34,696 bases of DNA, from NCBI GenBank assembly GCA_947496535.1, contig CANMDE010000015.1:1-34696 (forward strand), in the 5' to 3' direction. Under the pieces are notes generated by a model. It had not been told where the DNA came from, made no database searches, and was given only the letters and a program-made list of their open reading frames with translations. The stretch is from an uncultured Paracoccaceae bacterium. Lineage in GTDB: Bacteria; Pseudomonadota; Alphaproteobacteria; Rhodobacterales; Rhodobacteraceae. Positions 26,121 to 34,229 of this stretch are shown piece by piece. Numbering within the stretch: the stretch's first letter is position 1; each line of letters starts with the position of its first letter. The position numbers and the translations under genes are program-made.

Positions 26121-26674
26121 TTGATGGTATCAATTCCCAAAGCACAATCTGATGCGGAGTATCCGGTACTCATACCTCCGGCAAAGTCGAAAGCGTTGCT
26201 GTTCTTAGCCCCACAGCAACTCAACCTGCCGACGCTTCGCAACAGTCTCTTCCTGCTTGTGCCGTTTGGTTTCTATTTTTGATCCACCGGTTGATGACTT
26301 TCTGGCAGGACCAATTCAAGGGAGGAGGGTCAAAATTGCTTAGGTCCATTCTCAGAACAACTTTAGTCGGCGAGTACTCTTCTTCCAACGTGACAGCCTT
26401 TGTTTTGCAACAGTGCCGGAAGCATGGGCAGCGTGATCAATGAGAAGGGACAGCGTCGCATTGAGCCCGATCGTTGATTCAAGAAACAACCCAGTTTTGG
26501 AAGGAGAATACAGGCAATCAATGCAGCGAATGACATAAAGGTACGTTGTTTCATATCTCGAAAAATTCCATTGCTTCGTGGCTACGACGTGACTGTGGCC
26601 AGCCTTGGCCACCGACAAGTTCGACAAATGACAGCTATTTGGACAAAGGGATCCTAGGCCTTCGCATGTTGCAT
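26121..26674. other. Region without a confident gene
   Basis: About 550 bases between the LuxR-type gene and the GFA gene. On the minus strand near 26350-26560 two overlapping frames each look partly like a small exported protein: one begins MKQRTFMSFAALIACILLP like a signal peptide, the other continues IGLNATLSLLIDHAAHASG. A decayed small gene with a frameshift near 26490 would explain both. I see no RNA gene or strong terminator. Confidence 0.4.
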
Positions 26675-27088
26675 TTAATCCATCGGTGGAAGCTGTTGAA
26701 AAACATGCAGACCTTCTGGAACGCTGTGGAATTCACGAATGTCCTCTGCAAAGATTGCTACAGTAGGTGTACCGAAGCTGTCTGGATCATCCAATGTCCC
26801 AACTTTGATGACTACAATTTCGGCACCCTGACGGTGCGTTGCAATATGAGTACCGCAGGTCCCGCAAAAGTCCCTTGTGACTGGCTGCGGTAAATCTGGT
26901 CGCGTAAATTTCTTCGGATCGCCATGCGTATATCGGAAACCTACTTTTGGCTGGATGACAAAAGTTTGTGGTGACCCCCCGGCCACAATTTGACAGGCGT
27001 TGCAATAGCACAAGCCTTTCATGATGGGGGCGTCGACAACCTCATATTTCAACGCGCCGCAATAGCACTTGCCTGTCTGCTTTTTCAT
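26675..27088 (-). CDS. GFA-family zinc protein (glutathione-dependent formaldehyde-activating enzyme fold)
   Basis: A 137-residue GFA/CENP-V-fold protein. Zinc-ligand cysteines are seen in KCYCGALKYE, LCYCNACQIVAGG and FCGTCGTHIA, the usual three cysteine groups. I start it at 27088 (MKKQTGKCYC), preceded by GAGG at about 9 bases; the longer frame to 27142 overlaps the upstream gene in an unlikely way. The start overlaps the stop of the membrane-protein gene (ATGA). Despite the family name, most members have no proven formaldehyde role; it may be a glutathione-linked detoxification enzyme. Confidence 0.88.
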   Translation of the reverse strand: MKKQTGKCYCGALKYEVVDAPIMKGLCYCNACQIVAGGSPQTFVIQPKVGFRYTHGDPKKFTRPDLPQPVTRDFCGTCGTHIATHRQGAEIVVIKVGTLDDPDSFGTPTVAIFAEDIREFHSVPEGLHVFQQLPPMD

Positions 27089-27486
27089 CCTGAAACCTCG
27101 CCAAAAAAACTCGTCATCGCGGCCGTTGGAAACAAGGCGCATAGCAACAGGCCAAGAGTTATTCCGCCAAATACGGGAGCGATGAAACGCCTGGATCTTC
27201 GGTCACCCAAAAACAAGAGAATTGCGGTGGCACCACCATTTGAGACCAGACCCATAGTGACGATGATCCATGGGAACGCCCCTTGTTGAACGCTCCAAAC
27301 CCCACCCATGTATGCGATAGTGAGGGCAAGCATCGCCATGCCGTAAAGCCGAAAGAAGATCGGTGTGTCGCTACTAATACGCGTAAAGCTCTCCAGTTTC
27401 CTTTTTGGAAGTAGCAAGAACGGGCCTGTTAGGGACCCGATAGTTATTACGATCTTGAAGATCAGCACGACGTTAATTGCATTCAT
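27085..27486 (-). CDS. Small four-helix membrane protein of unknown function
   Basis: A 133-residue protein with four predicted transmembrane segments: about residues 5-26, 47-65, 70-92 and 100-122. Short basic loops such as PKRKLES and GDRRSRRF separate them. I do not recognise a family with certainty. It is co-transcribed with the GFA gene by ATGA overlap and lies divergent from the HxlR regulator, which may control both. Confidence 0.7.
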   Translation of the reverse strand: MNAINVVLIFKIVITIGSLTGPFLLLPKRKLESFTRISSDTPIFFRLYGMAMLALTIAYMGGVWSVQQGAFPWIIVTMGLVSNGGATAILLFLGDRRSRRFIAPVFGGITLGLLLCALFPTAAMTSFFGEVSG

Positions 27487-27581
27487 AACCTAAAACCTTA
27501 TTGTGAACTTAGGTAGCAATAAGAAGGCTGGAACCGAATGTCAAACTCAGATAAAAAAAAACAGTTCCCAGACGCGCGCCC

Positions 27582-28034
27582 GTGGCAGTCGACGATTGTG
27601 GTGCCGCGAAAGCGACAGAGATCGTGTCTGATCGCTGGACGTTTCTGATTATCAGGGAAGCTTTTTATGGGGTGTCGCGGTATGATGACATTCGTGCGGA
27701 TATTGGAATACCGCGTTCTGTACTAACAGATCGCCTCAAAAAACTGGTCGCGGCGGGGCTTCTTTTACGTAAGCCCTATAGAGAAGAAGGTGCACGAACC
27801 CGCTACGGATATCACTTGACCGACAAGGGGATGGACCTTGGTTTGATGATCATTGCGCTGATGCAATGGGGCGACGAACACTTGAAAGACGGTGATGCAG
27901 CACTCGCTCTGCGCGATCAAAGCACCGGAGCGCCTTTGAAGGTTGCGTTGGTTGGAGATGACGTTGAAGGTATCCCATGGAACGACGTAAGGATTGAGGT
28001 CTTAAAGGGCCGAGCTGTCCTAGGAGACGGATAA
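27582..28034 (+). CDS. HxlR-family regulator, N-terminus probably lost to a frameshift
   Basis: A winged-helix HxlR protein. The core reads VSDRWTFLIIREAFYGVSRYDDI, PRSVLTDRLKKLVAAGLL and ARTRYGYHLTDKG, with the family cysteine in DDCGAAKA. The frame as it stands can only start at GTG 27582, for 150 residues and without a ribosome site. Upstream, the ATG at 27538 has a GAAGG site and its frame enters a run of nine A at 27553-27561. With ten A the ATG would run straight into the HxlR frame and give a normal N-terminus (MSNSDKKKTVPRRAPVAV). So either one A was lost, or slippage restores the frame, or the sequence has an error here. It probably regulates the divergent membrane-protein and GFA genes. 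Confidence 0.85.
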   Translation: MAVDDCGAAKATEIVSDRWTFLIIREAFYGVSRYDDIRADIGIPRSVLTDRLKKLVAAGLLLRKPYREEGARTRYGYHLTDKGMDLGLMIIALMQWGDEHLKDGDAALALRDQSTGAPLKVALVGDDVEGIPWNDVRIEVLKGRAVLGDG

Positions 28035-28051
28035 TGATGACTGAGATGTGG

Positions 28052-28079
28052 AGGGCCCGATTGGTTTTCGCCCTTTTTT
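28052..28079 (+). terminator. Weak intrinsic terminator after the HxlR gene
   Basis: AGGGC and GCCCT pair around a 13-base loop and the right arm runs into six T. The stem is only 5 bp, so strength is doubtful, but the position 18 bases after the stop is right. Confidence 0.5.
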
Positions 28080-28526
28080 GCAATTATATCATCCATTGTG
28101 CTTACCAATGCCTGCGGACGACGCGGGTCGATGAGTTATCAGCGGACTGCTCCAAGTCTTCCTTTGCTACAGGGGGTCCGCTTAGGTAGGCGGGATCGTA
28201 CGTTAGCGCCGGAAGCCCTATCCGTATGAGGTCAATTCTGCGTTGCAGTCGTCCGTCACGCTGAAACAGAGCAAGTTATGCGGCCTCTGTGTCTCATATA
28301 ACTGGTACGATGATAGCCTTTATCGAAGTGCAAATTCAGAAGACTAATGGCGCAAGTTGAGATTTGAGCGCCCTCACGATTTGAACCTTGAGGTAACGCT
28401 GACTTTAATAGCTTGTTCGCATCGGCCCTGCGACAGGTCTTGCAACGACATTGGCAACATTAATCAAAGAACTGAGCGCAGAATTATGCCGCCTATCAAT
28501 AGTGACGTGATCTTCTCCTTGAAGAA

Positions 28527-28546
28527 TTGCACTACAAATTGCACTA
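28527..28546 (+). repeat. 20-bp direct repeat, copy 1 (double TTGCACTA)
   Basis: Identical to 28704-28723. Each copy holds two TTGCACTA units at a 12-base period, separated by CAAA. It lies 60 bases left of the tRNA-like core. Repeated short sites flanking a core are typical of integrase arm-binding sites; that role is inferred. Confidence 0.75.
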
Positions 28547-28606
28547 TAAAGGTAATAGCTATTATGCCATAACCCATTGGAAACAATGATGTATTCCACT
28601 CACATA

Positions 28607-28626
28607 GAGTCCCCCCGACCGCACCA
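28607..28626 (+). other. tRNA-Leu 3'-end-like fragment, candidate attachment core
   Basis: GAGTCCCCCCGACCGCACCA reads like the T-arm and acceptor 3' end, with encoded CCA, of a bacterial tRNA-Leu of the GCGGTCG-acceptor type. No tRNA body precedes it, so it is not a working gene. Such 3' tRNA duplications mark the ends of integrated islands. Confidence 0.6.
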
Positions 28627-28703
28627 AACCTTTCCTTCTAATGGATTGATTTTCCTCGCGTTTCTGGCGCGTGGGATGGAAATCTTACGCTTTTTCGGGC
28701 ATT

Positions 28704-28723
28704 TTGCACTACAAATTGCACTA
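28704..28723 (+). repeat. 20-bp direct repeat, copy 2 (double TTGCACTA)
   Basis: Identical to 28527-28546 and in the same orientation, 77 bases right of the tRNA-like core. Confidence 0.75.
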
Positions 28724-28971
28724 CAACCGCACCCGAACCGGGGCAGGCGGACCCGATGAAACGCGAGACACTCGAAGCGGGACGCTTGCATCACCGCCAG
28801 CGCGCCGCGTAATCAAGCCAGCAAGATGAGCCAGACTCTCACTCAGTCTAGGCTGCCCTTGGTTCCAAAAAACCTGACGACGGACACCTAAGAACAAACC
28901 ATCTGCCGAAAATACCGATAACGCGAGGGAGATCTTTGTAGTTCTTGAGCCAGGTATCTTGAGAAACTGGC

Positions 28972-30072
28972 TTACTGGCAGAGCTCGACCCCGCTTTCTA
29001 ACCACGCTTGAAAGTCTGCGATTCTGGCCTCGTCATTTAAACCGAGCGCCTGACCGTATGCGAGGGCTCTAAATACTTCCCTATGATCGACATCTTTCGG
29101 TCGCCCGATAAACAATTCACCAGCGCATGTCCGGGTATTGCTTGAGGAGTCCAACACACCGTCCGGGCCAATCTTTGACGCCAACCACTGTAAGGCAGCT
29201 TTGCTGGCTTCCAACAAAGCGTTTTGCGCGTCGGCACCGGGAGACAGCACCGCAAGGTCCATTGCGACGACGAGGCTGACCGCCTGATAACTGGTGTCGC
29301 TGCCCCCTGCTTCTATAAATACGCCATCCGCTCGCCTCCGACCAAGAGCGTCTTGGATGAACGGCGCTGCATGTCCACGTACTTGATTGTCTGCTATCAA
29401 CTGCCCGCATGCCTCAAAGGCCATCGCGTCGATGAGAAGGCGGTTTGGGGCATTGGCATCTATCTGTCTCAGGATCTGAACCTGGTTCGACAACCAACCC
29501 ATCGCAAGAGAAATTCCCGCGTTTGTTTCTTCCGAAGTGCCCGCGATCAGCAATGCCGGGCAGATATCGCTTAGGAAAAAAGCGGCGGCGGATGCCTGAT
29601 CAGATGCGCTCGGCTGGCGTCCATTGAACAGATCGTTGGGGACAGAGGCCGGGATACTGCCATCTGGCGCAATTTGCGCCAGGCCCGCTTGGATTGCCGA
29701 ACGTGCCATTCGCTCAACATCAAGGTCGCCGACGGCGGATGCATATCTAAGTGCCCGACCGGCGCCGTATTGGAAACGAACGGAATAAAGTGAACCCCAC
29801 GTTTTGTTGCGGCCGATAAGACCATTTTCGTCGGGCGCACCGACACTTGAAATGATACTTCGAACCATTTGCGGGTGAGAAGTGGCGACGATGCCGTCGA
29901 GACGCGCAAGTCGTTGAGTGTCAGCAACGCTCACCTTAGGTAGCAAGGAAATTACTGCCCCAAATAGAAGCGCGCGTGCGAACATTGAAACGCTGGCCCA
30001 TCGAAACCACACTCTGAGTCTTGAGAGCGATGCAGACGTGTTAATAGATCTCTTGTTGGTTTCAGAACTCAT
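28972..30072 (-). CDS. Exported protein of unknown function
   Basis: A 366-residue protein. Residues about 28-50 (SMFARALLFGAVISLLPKVSVADT) form a membrane segment or signal peptide after a long basic lead; a start at 29985 (MFARALLF) would give a classical signal peptide. The mature part is rich in repeated alanine-rich helices (YGAGRALRYASAVGDLDVERMARSAI, ASAAAFFLSDICPALLIAG, NALLEASKAALQWLAS), which suggests an alpha/alpha toroid of the kind seen in glycan-processing enzymes, but I see no catalytic signature. No ribosome site decides the start. It stands alone between an attachment-like region and gene remnants, consistent with acquired DNA. Confidence 0.7.
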   Translation of the reverse strand: MSSETNKRSINTSASLSRLRVWFRWASVSMFARALLFGAVISLLPKVSVADTQRLARLDGIVATSHPQMVRSIISSVGAPDENGLIGRNKTWGSLYSVRFQYGAGRALRYASAVGDLDVERMARSAIQAGLAQIAPDGSIPASVPNDLFNGRQPSASDQASAAAFFLSDICPALLIAGTSEETNAGISLAMGWLSNQVQILRQIDANAPNRLLIDAMAFEACGQLIADNQVRGHAAPFIQDALGRRRADGVFIEAGGSDTSYQAVSLVVAMDLAVLSPGADAQNALLEASKAALQWLASKIGPDGVLDSSSNTRTCAGELFIGRPKDVDHREVFRALAYGQALGLNDEARIADFQAWLESGVELCQ

Positions 30073-30247
30073 TTGGCCCGCTCACTGTCTCTACGATCTA
30101 ATTTTTGGCAACGTCTAGACGCCCTAAGATGCGCACGCTGGTTAGTATTGTAATAATGTATGCCAAGGATACAAAACTACTAGCGCGAGTGTATTCTAAT
30201 GGTCTGCGTAGGGATTGTGTTGAAACGCTGTTTTATGTGAGCGAGCT

Positions 30248-30463
30248 TCAAATCTCTGCGGCCGTGATGATGATTTCGACTTTGAGCACCAACCGCGCTT
30301 CACCGCAAGCTCTTGCGGGGGCGAACCCTTTTGGCAACCAAGCGTCCCAGACTTCGTTTATCGCGGCAAAATCCATGAAGGTCTGAGTGTTGCCGAGAAC
30401 TGGAACAGTGCGAATGACTTCGTCTTCTTTTGCAGGGGTGGGGGAGTTATCAACAAACCGGGT
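30248..30463 (-). pseudogene. RidA (YjgF/UK114) family C-terminal remnant
   Basis: Reading the minus strand back from the stop at 30248-30250 gives a frame containing MDFAAINEVWDAWLPKG, PARACGEARL and VEIIITAAEI, the C-terminal half of RidA proteins, which deaminate reactive enamines. The catalytic arginine position is present in ARACGEA. The N-terminal half is absent, and the frame lacks a start before a stop near 30464. It is a dead fragment. Confidence 0.75.
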
Positions 30464-30556
30464 CGCCGATCAGGAAATTTCGGCGCATGCGTTTCATTAA
30501 CTACAAGCCTCGCTTATCTATGTAAACACGCGGATGATGCAAACCGTCCTGACTGA

Positions 30557-30691
30557 AACGACTGGGTGGGTCGGTTATCGGAGCGGGATTTTCGGGGACT
30601 GACCCCACTGGTCTATGCGCACATCAATCCATACGGTACATTTGATAACAATCTGGATCACCGGATTGACTTCAACAGCCGCGCGGCGTGA
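30557..30691 (+). pseudogene. tnpA: Tn3-family transposase C-terminal remnant
   Basis: A 44-residue frame ending at TGA 30689-30691 reads RDFRGLTPLVYAHINPYGTF, which is the well-conserved end of Tn3-family transposases ('L..L.PL...H.N.YG.F'). A TGA at 30554 closes the frame upstream, so only the tail survives. Confidence 0.75.
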
Positions 30692-30696
30692 TCCGA

Positions 30697-31020
30697 TCAA
30701 TGCATCGCATCCGCACTAAATGCTGCATAAAGCGCTGTCTTCCCAACCTTCAACCGCGCCGCCGCCTCACGCACGGTGAGGCCGTCTTCGATATATTGTA
30801 TATTGTCGGGCACGCTTCAGCTTTTGATCTGTCATTACCGGTTTGCGTCCACCTTCGCGTCACTACCAAATCCGCCTGCATGCGGTCACCGATGCTGATC
30901 TTATGGCTGCGCAGGACGTCGACTTGTCGCTTGTAACATTGATCTTCGAGATAATCATGCGAACGCATCCCAACAGGCAAAACGTGGCATGAGTACCGTG
31001 AAGTCGCGCCGCGCGTAGCC
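30697..31020 (-). pseudogene. tnpR: Tn3-type resolvase (serine recombinase) remnant, frameshifted
   Basis: The C-terminal helix-turn-helix is clear: DGLTVREAAARLKVGKTALY just before the stop, with GGRKPVMTDQKLKRARQY in a second frame directly upstream, so a frameshift lies near 30795. Farther upstream, LEDQCYKRQVDVLRSHK and GYAR fit the N-terminal domain in other frames. The catalytic middle is largely deleted. It converges on the transposase tail, five bases apart. Confidence 0.65.
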
Positions 31021-31041
31021 GAGAGGCCTTCGACCTTGGCT

Positions 31042-31203
31042 TTAGCCGTTGTCAGCGTAGGATTGCTCCTGCGCTTGGGTCAGGGGGGCATCGGGGCTCC
31101 ATTTAGTCCAGACGACCAGGTCTTTGCGATCCGACCATTCTTCTGCAGACAGCCGCGTGGGATAGTCGTCGGTTGTTTGGCTTTTATTTGCGAGCACGTT
31201 CAT
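31042..31203 (-). pseudogene. ectD: Ectoine hydroxylase 5' fragment
   Basis: Forty bases after the ectC stop, an ATG at 31203 with GAAGGA upstream opens a 53-residue frame. Its DDYPTRLSAEEW, DLVVWTKW and PLTQAQEQSYADNG match the N-terminus of EctD, the iron/2-oxoglutarate hydroxylase that makes 5-hydroxyectoine. A TAA follows the NG, exactly where the catalytic body should continue, and Tn3-type resolvase remnants begin there. About 250 residues, including the iron ligands, are missing. The strain presumably makes ectoine but not hydroxyectoine from this locus. Confidence 0.8.
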
Positions 31204-31244
31204 CAGTTTGATGTCCTTCGGGCCATTTCGAGTCTGGTGTCCTC

Positions 31245-31643
31245 TCAGGCAACCTCTTCTGCTTGCGCGTAAGAACCGTCTTCACGGTGTACTTCGGTGC
31301 CAGTTACCGGCGGGTTGAATACGCAAGCCATGACCAGTTCTTCATCTGCACGGAGGGTATGACGATCATGTTCATTCAGCGCGTACATCACGCCGGGTAC
31401 AATCTCGTGCGTTTTACCTGTGGCCAGATCGGTGATCGCCCCCTTGCCTTTAATGCAATAGACGCTCTCGAAATGGTTCTTATATTCGAACGTGTGCTCA
31501 GATCCCTCATCGAGGAAGGTAATGTGAAAGGAAAAGCCCATCCCGTCATCTGCAAGTAACATCCGCACCGACGTCCACTGCGAATCTGAAACAACACGGG
31601 CATTATCGGTTTTGATGATCTCGTTGAAATCCCTTACAATCAT
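31245..31643 (-). CDS. ectC: L-ectoine synthase
   Basis: A 132-residue cupin that cyclises N-gamma-acetyl-diaminobutyrate to ectoine. The sequence is typical throughout: MIVRDFNEI, DDGMGFSFHITFLDEGSEHTFEYKNHFESVYCI, and PGVMYALNEHDRHTLRA, which carry the metal-binding and substrate-binding residues. It begins five bases after the ectB stop, with GGAG just before. It is the third gene of ectABC. Confidence 0.95.
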   Translation of the reverse strand: MIVRDFNEIIKTDNARVVSDSQWTSVRMLLADDGMGFSFHITFLDEGSEHTFEYKNHFESVYCIKGKGAITDLATGKTHEIVPGVMYALNEHDRHTLRADEELVMACVFNPPVTGTEVHREDGSYAQAEEVA

Positions 31644-31648
31644 GGCTT

Positions 31649-32941
31649 CTACTCCGCTGCAATTTTCATTTTTCTGGTCACGTCACAAGTCGCCTGTGCG
31701 AGGATATCGAACCCTTCGTCCATGGTCAGGCTGGGCGTCGTGAGCGGCGCCAGGATTTTTACCACCTCATCATTGGCGCCGGAGGTTTCGACCAAAAGGC
31801 CCAATTTATAGGCGCGGGAACAGATGTCAGTGGCCAACTCGCCAGAGCCGACATCGATCCCTTGCATCAGGCCGCGCCCCTTGAGCGTGGCCCCGTCAAT
31901 AAGATCAGCCACGTCTTGCAGCGCTGCCGTTAACTTAACCGACTTGATCGCCAAATCCTTCTCGAATGCAGTATCGGACCAGAATTTCTCAATCGCTACA
32001 TGAGCGGTGACAAAGGCATGGGTGTTGCCGCGAAACGTTCCGTTGTGCTCGGCCGGTTTCCAGATGTCGTGCTTGCGTTTGATGAGCAGTGCGGCGAAGG
32101 GTAGGCCGAAGCCCGAAAGCGATTTTGCCTGCGTTATCATATCGGGTTTGATCCCAGATTTTTCGAAGGAAAAATATGTGCCGGAGCGACCGCAACCGGA
32201 CTGAATATCGTCAATGATAAGCAGCGCGCCGAATTTGCGAGCGATCTTTTCGATGCCCTGCATCCATGCGTCGGACGCCGAATTTAGGCCACCTTCGCCT
32301 TGAATCGGTTCAAAGATAAAGGCGGCGGGCGCGTCGATACCTGAAGAAGGGTTCGACAGCATCTGGTCGATCATATCCAGCGTGTCGACAGAATCGCCCA
32401 AGGCGCCTTCGAACGGCATATGCGTCACGTCGCCGAGCGAGCCGCCCCCGGCGCCGCTGCGTTTAGAAGCATTGCCGGTAAGCGCAAGAGCGCCCATGGT
32501 CATCCCGTGAAAGCCGTTGGTGAAGGCGATCACGTTGCGCCGACCGGTGACCTTTCGAGCCAGTTTGATTGCTGCTTCGACCGCGTTCGTGCCAGTCGGT
32601 CCTGTCAGCATCAGTTTGTAATCCATGTCGCGCGGCGCAAGGATGTGGTCCTCATAAGCTGAAAGGAAAGCGCCTTTGGCATCAGTATGGAAGTCCAGAC
32701 CGTGGGCAATACCGTCGCCGGAGATGTGCTTGATAAGCGCGGTTTTCATATCAGGGTCATTGTGGCCGTAGTTCAGCGATGAACAGCCCGCCAGAAAATC
32801 AACATAGCGATTGCCGTCAGAGTCGAAAAGTTCAGAGCCACGGGCTTGGGTAAACACCGCATTCATAGCGCGGCAGTAGGAGCGCGCCTCGCTCTCGCGG
32901 CGCATATAAATAGAAGTATTCTGTGCCATGTCGTTGGGCAT
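31649..32941 (-). CDS. ectB: Diaminobutyrate-2-oxoglutarate aminotransferase
   Basis: A class III PLP aminotransferase of 430 residues, making L-2,4-diaminobutyrate from aspartate semialdehyde. It has LTGPTGTNAVEAAIKLAR, FHGMTMGALALTGN, FEPIQGEGGLNSA, IIDDIQSGCGRSG and the PLP lysine in ITQAKSLSGFGLPF; the GCGR segment and the short N-terminus separate it from GabT in the same window. The start at 32941 has AGGAT about 6 bases upstream. A second ATG four codons in is possible. Confidence 0.95.
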   Translation of the reverse strand: MPNDMAQNTSIYMRRESEARSYCRAMNAVFTQARGSELFDSDGNRYVDFLAGCSSLNYGHNDPDMKTALIKHISGDGIAHGLDFHTDAKGAFLSAYEDHILAPRDMDYKLMLTGPTGTNAVEAAIKLARKVTGRRNVIAFTNGFHGMTMGALALTGNASKRSGAGGGSLGDVTHMPFEGALGDSVDTLDMIDQMLSNPSSGIDAPAAFIFEPIQGEGGLNSASDAWMQGIEKIARKFGALLIIDDIQSGCGRSGTYFSFEKSGIKPDMITQAKSLSGFGLPFAALLIKRKHDIWKPAEHNGTFRGNTHAFVTAHVAIEKFWSDTAFEKDLAIKSVKLTAALQDVADLIDGATLKGRGLMQGIDVGSGELATDICSRAYKLGLLVETSGANDEVVKILAPLTTPSLTMDEGFDILAQATCDVTRKMKIAAE

Positions 32942-32987
32942 GGGGTATCCTTTCTCTTTTAAGGGCCGGTCGTCTGATTGGGGGGCG

Positions 32988-33521
32988 TTAGGCCGCGCGT
33001 CTGATGTCTGCCGTGTCTGGCAGAATGATCGTCACCAAATGCTCGGTGTCGTGGGCGCCGCCGAAATGTGTCTCTTTTTCAAAGTGGGGTATGTCCGTCA
33101 GAGCCCTGCCGATGTGGCGCGCAAAACTGCGAAATAACCCCCAAGAGGCATCATTGTCTGGAGTGATTGTTGTCGTAAGGGTCGTGGCATTATCGGTCTC
33201 GTTTCTCTGAAGAAGTTCGAGCAGCATTGCTTTGCCTAGGCCCAGGCCACGTGCCTTTGGACTCACAGCCACTTGCCAGACAAAAAAGGTGTCTTTGCCA
33301 GGGATCATGTGGCCGGAAATCCAGCCGACGATCACACCGTCTATCTCCGACACAACGCAGGTATCGCGGAAATGATCGGCTTGGATCAAATATGCATACA
33401 ACGAATTTTCATCGAGAGTTTTGCATGCGCGGACCAACTCCCAAATCCCGGCCCCATCCTTCGCATTCGGTTTGCGAAAATGGGGCTTAGGCGTTCGTGG
33501 GGTATCGCTGTCTTTTGGCAT
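32988..33521 (-). CDS. ectA: L-2,4-diaminobutyrate N-gamma-acetyltransferase
   Basis: A GNAT-fold acetyltransferase. I start it at 33521 (MPKDSDTPRTPKPHF), giving 177 residues; the longer frame to 33746 crosses an AT-rich region and overlaps ectR. The acetyl-CoA-binding stretch reads VSPKARGLGLGKAML, and ENSLYAYLIQADHF, TTTITPDNDASWGLF and HFGGAHDTEHL are EctA-specific. It is the first gene of ectABC. Confidence 0.95.
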   Translation of the reverse strand: MPKDSDTPRTPKPHFRKPNAKDGAGIWELVRACKTLDENSLYAYLIQADHFRDTCVVSEIDGVIVGWISGHMIPGKDTFFVWQVAVSPKARGLGLGKAMLLELLQRNETDNATTLTTTITPDNDASWGLFRSFARHIGRALTDIPHFEKETHFGGAHDTEHLVTIILPDTADIRRAA

Positions 33522-33719
33522 TGGATCGAACCTCTCAGATTGTTCGACACGCAATGTAAGGGATCGTGTTGAATACTTCAATATATAAAGCAATATACAG
33601 AACATATAAAAAATATAGTTATAAATATGGATTATATACTTAGTTTTACGATTTATTCGCCTGACCCGTCTTGGGCGCAATACTTCGCCGATTGAAGCTT
33701 TTCTTGCCTTCGTGCAAAG
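33522..33719. promoter_or_regulatory. AT-rich ectA-ectR intergenic region
   Basis: About 200 bases between divergent ectA and ectR. Positions 33,575-33,660 are nearly all A and T with several TATA-like runs, unlike the rest of the window. The osmotically controlled ect promoter and an EctR site are expected here, but I could not find one unmistakable palindrome. Confidence 0.5.
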
Positions 33720-34229
33720 ATGCTGGCCATGACGAACAAACTGCATAATCGAATTGACGAAAGCCTAATTGCTCTGCGACGCATCCTGCGTACAACAGAG
33801 TTGTATGCCCGTGACTTGGCCCAAGCTGCTGGGGTTACACCCGCGCAGCTAAGAGTGATGCAAATCGTCGATGAGGTAGACAACGCCACCCCAAAGATGC
33901 TGGCCAACCAGATGGGGGTAAGCCAAGCTACCGTGACAGTCTTGGTGGACAAGCTTGTCATGCGCGGTATTGTTGAGCGTGTACCTTCGGAGCTTGACCG
34001 GCGACAGGTCAATGTGGTGATCTCAGATTTTGGTCAAAATGCGCTCAAAGAAGCGCCCGATGCGCTCCAGCAACGCTATGTACACGCATTTGCAGAGCTT
34101 GCCGACTGGGAGCAGGCCCAGCTTGTATCATCGCTTGAACGCGTTGCGGACATGCTTGATGCAAAGAATACTGATGTATCGCCTGTGCTGACCGCAGGAG
34201 AGCTCCGTGCGGGCAAGAATTCTGAGTAG
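33720..34229 (+). CDS. ectR: MarR-family regulator of ectoine genes (EctR-like)
   Basis: A 169-residue MarR-type protein. The winged helix-turn-helix spans about residues 45-110: TPAQLRVMQIVDEV, MLANQMGVSQATVTVLVDKL, and the wing ERVPSELDRRQVNV. Divergent position from ectA matches EctR of other ectoine producers, where it represses ectABC. ATG 33720 or 33729 could start it. The repressor role is from family knowledge and position. Confidence 0.87.
   Translation: MLAMTNKLHNRIDESLIALRRILRTTELYARDLAQAAGVTPAQLRVMQIVDEVDNATPKMLANQMGVSQATVTVLVDKLVMRGIVERVPSELDRRQVNVVISDFGQNALKEAPDALQQRYVHAFAELADWEQAQLVSSLERVADMLDAKNTDVSPVLTAGELRAGKNSE

Larger units (their letters stand above)
28080..28971. other. 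Gene-poor region with an attachment-like site
   Basis: About 890 bases without a convincing gene. Frames present are short and lack family resemblance. The notable contents are the tRNA-Leu 3'-end-like 20-mer at 28607-28626 and the direct repeats at 28527-28546 and 28704-28723, listed separately. The rest shows nothing I can name. Confidence 0.5.

Noticed and set aside
26352..26627. Minus-strand small exported protein
   Set aside because: The signal-like start and the more convincing continuation lie in different frames, so no intact gene is supported; described as a possible decayed gene in the intergenic entry.
28577..28794. Short frames of 60-64 residues on both strands around the tRNA-like core
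   Set aside because: They run through the repeats and the attachment-like core, without ribosome sites or family resemblance.
33575..33660. Replication origin because of extreme AT richness
   Set aside because: No DnaA-box-like repeats are seen, and the position between divergent ectA and ectR explains it as a promoter region.
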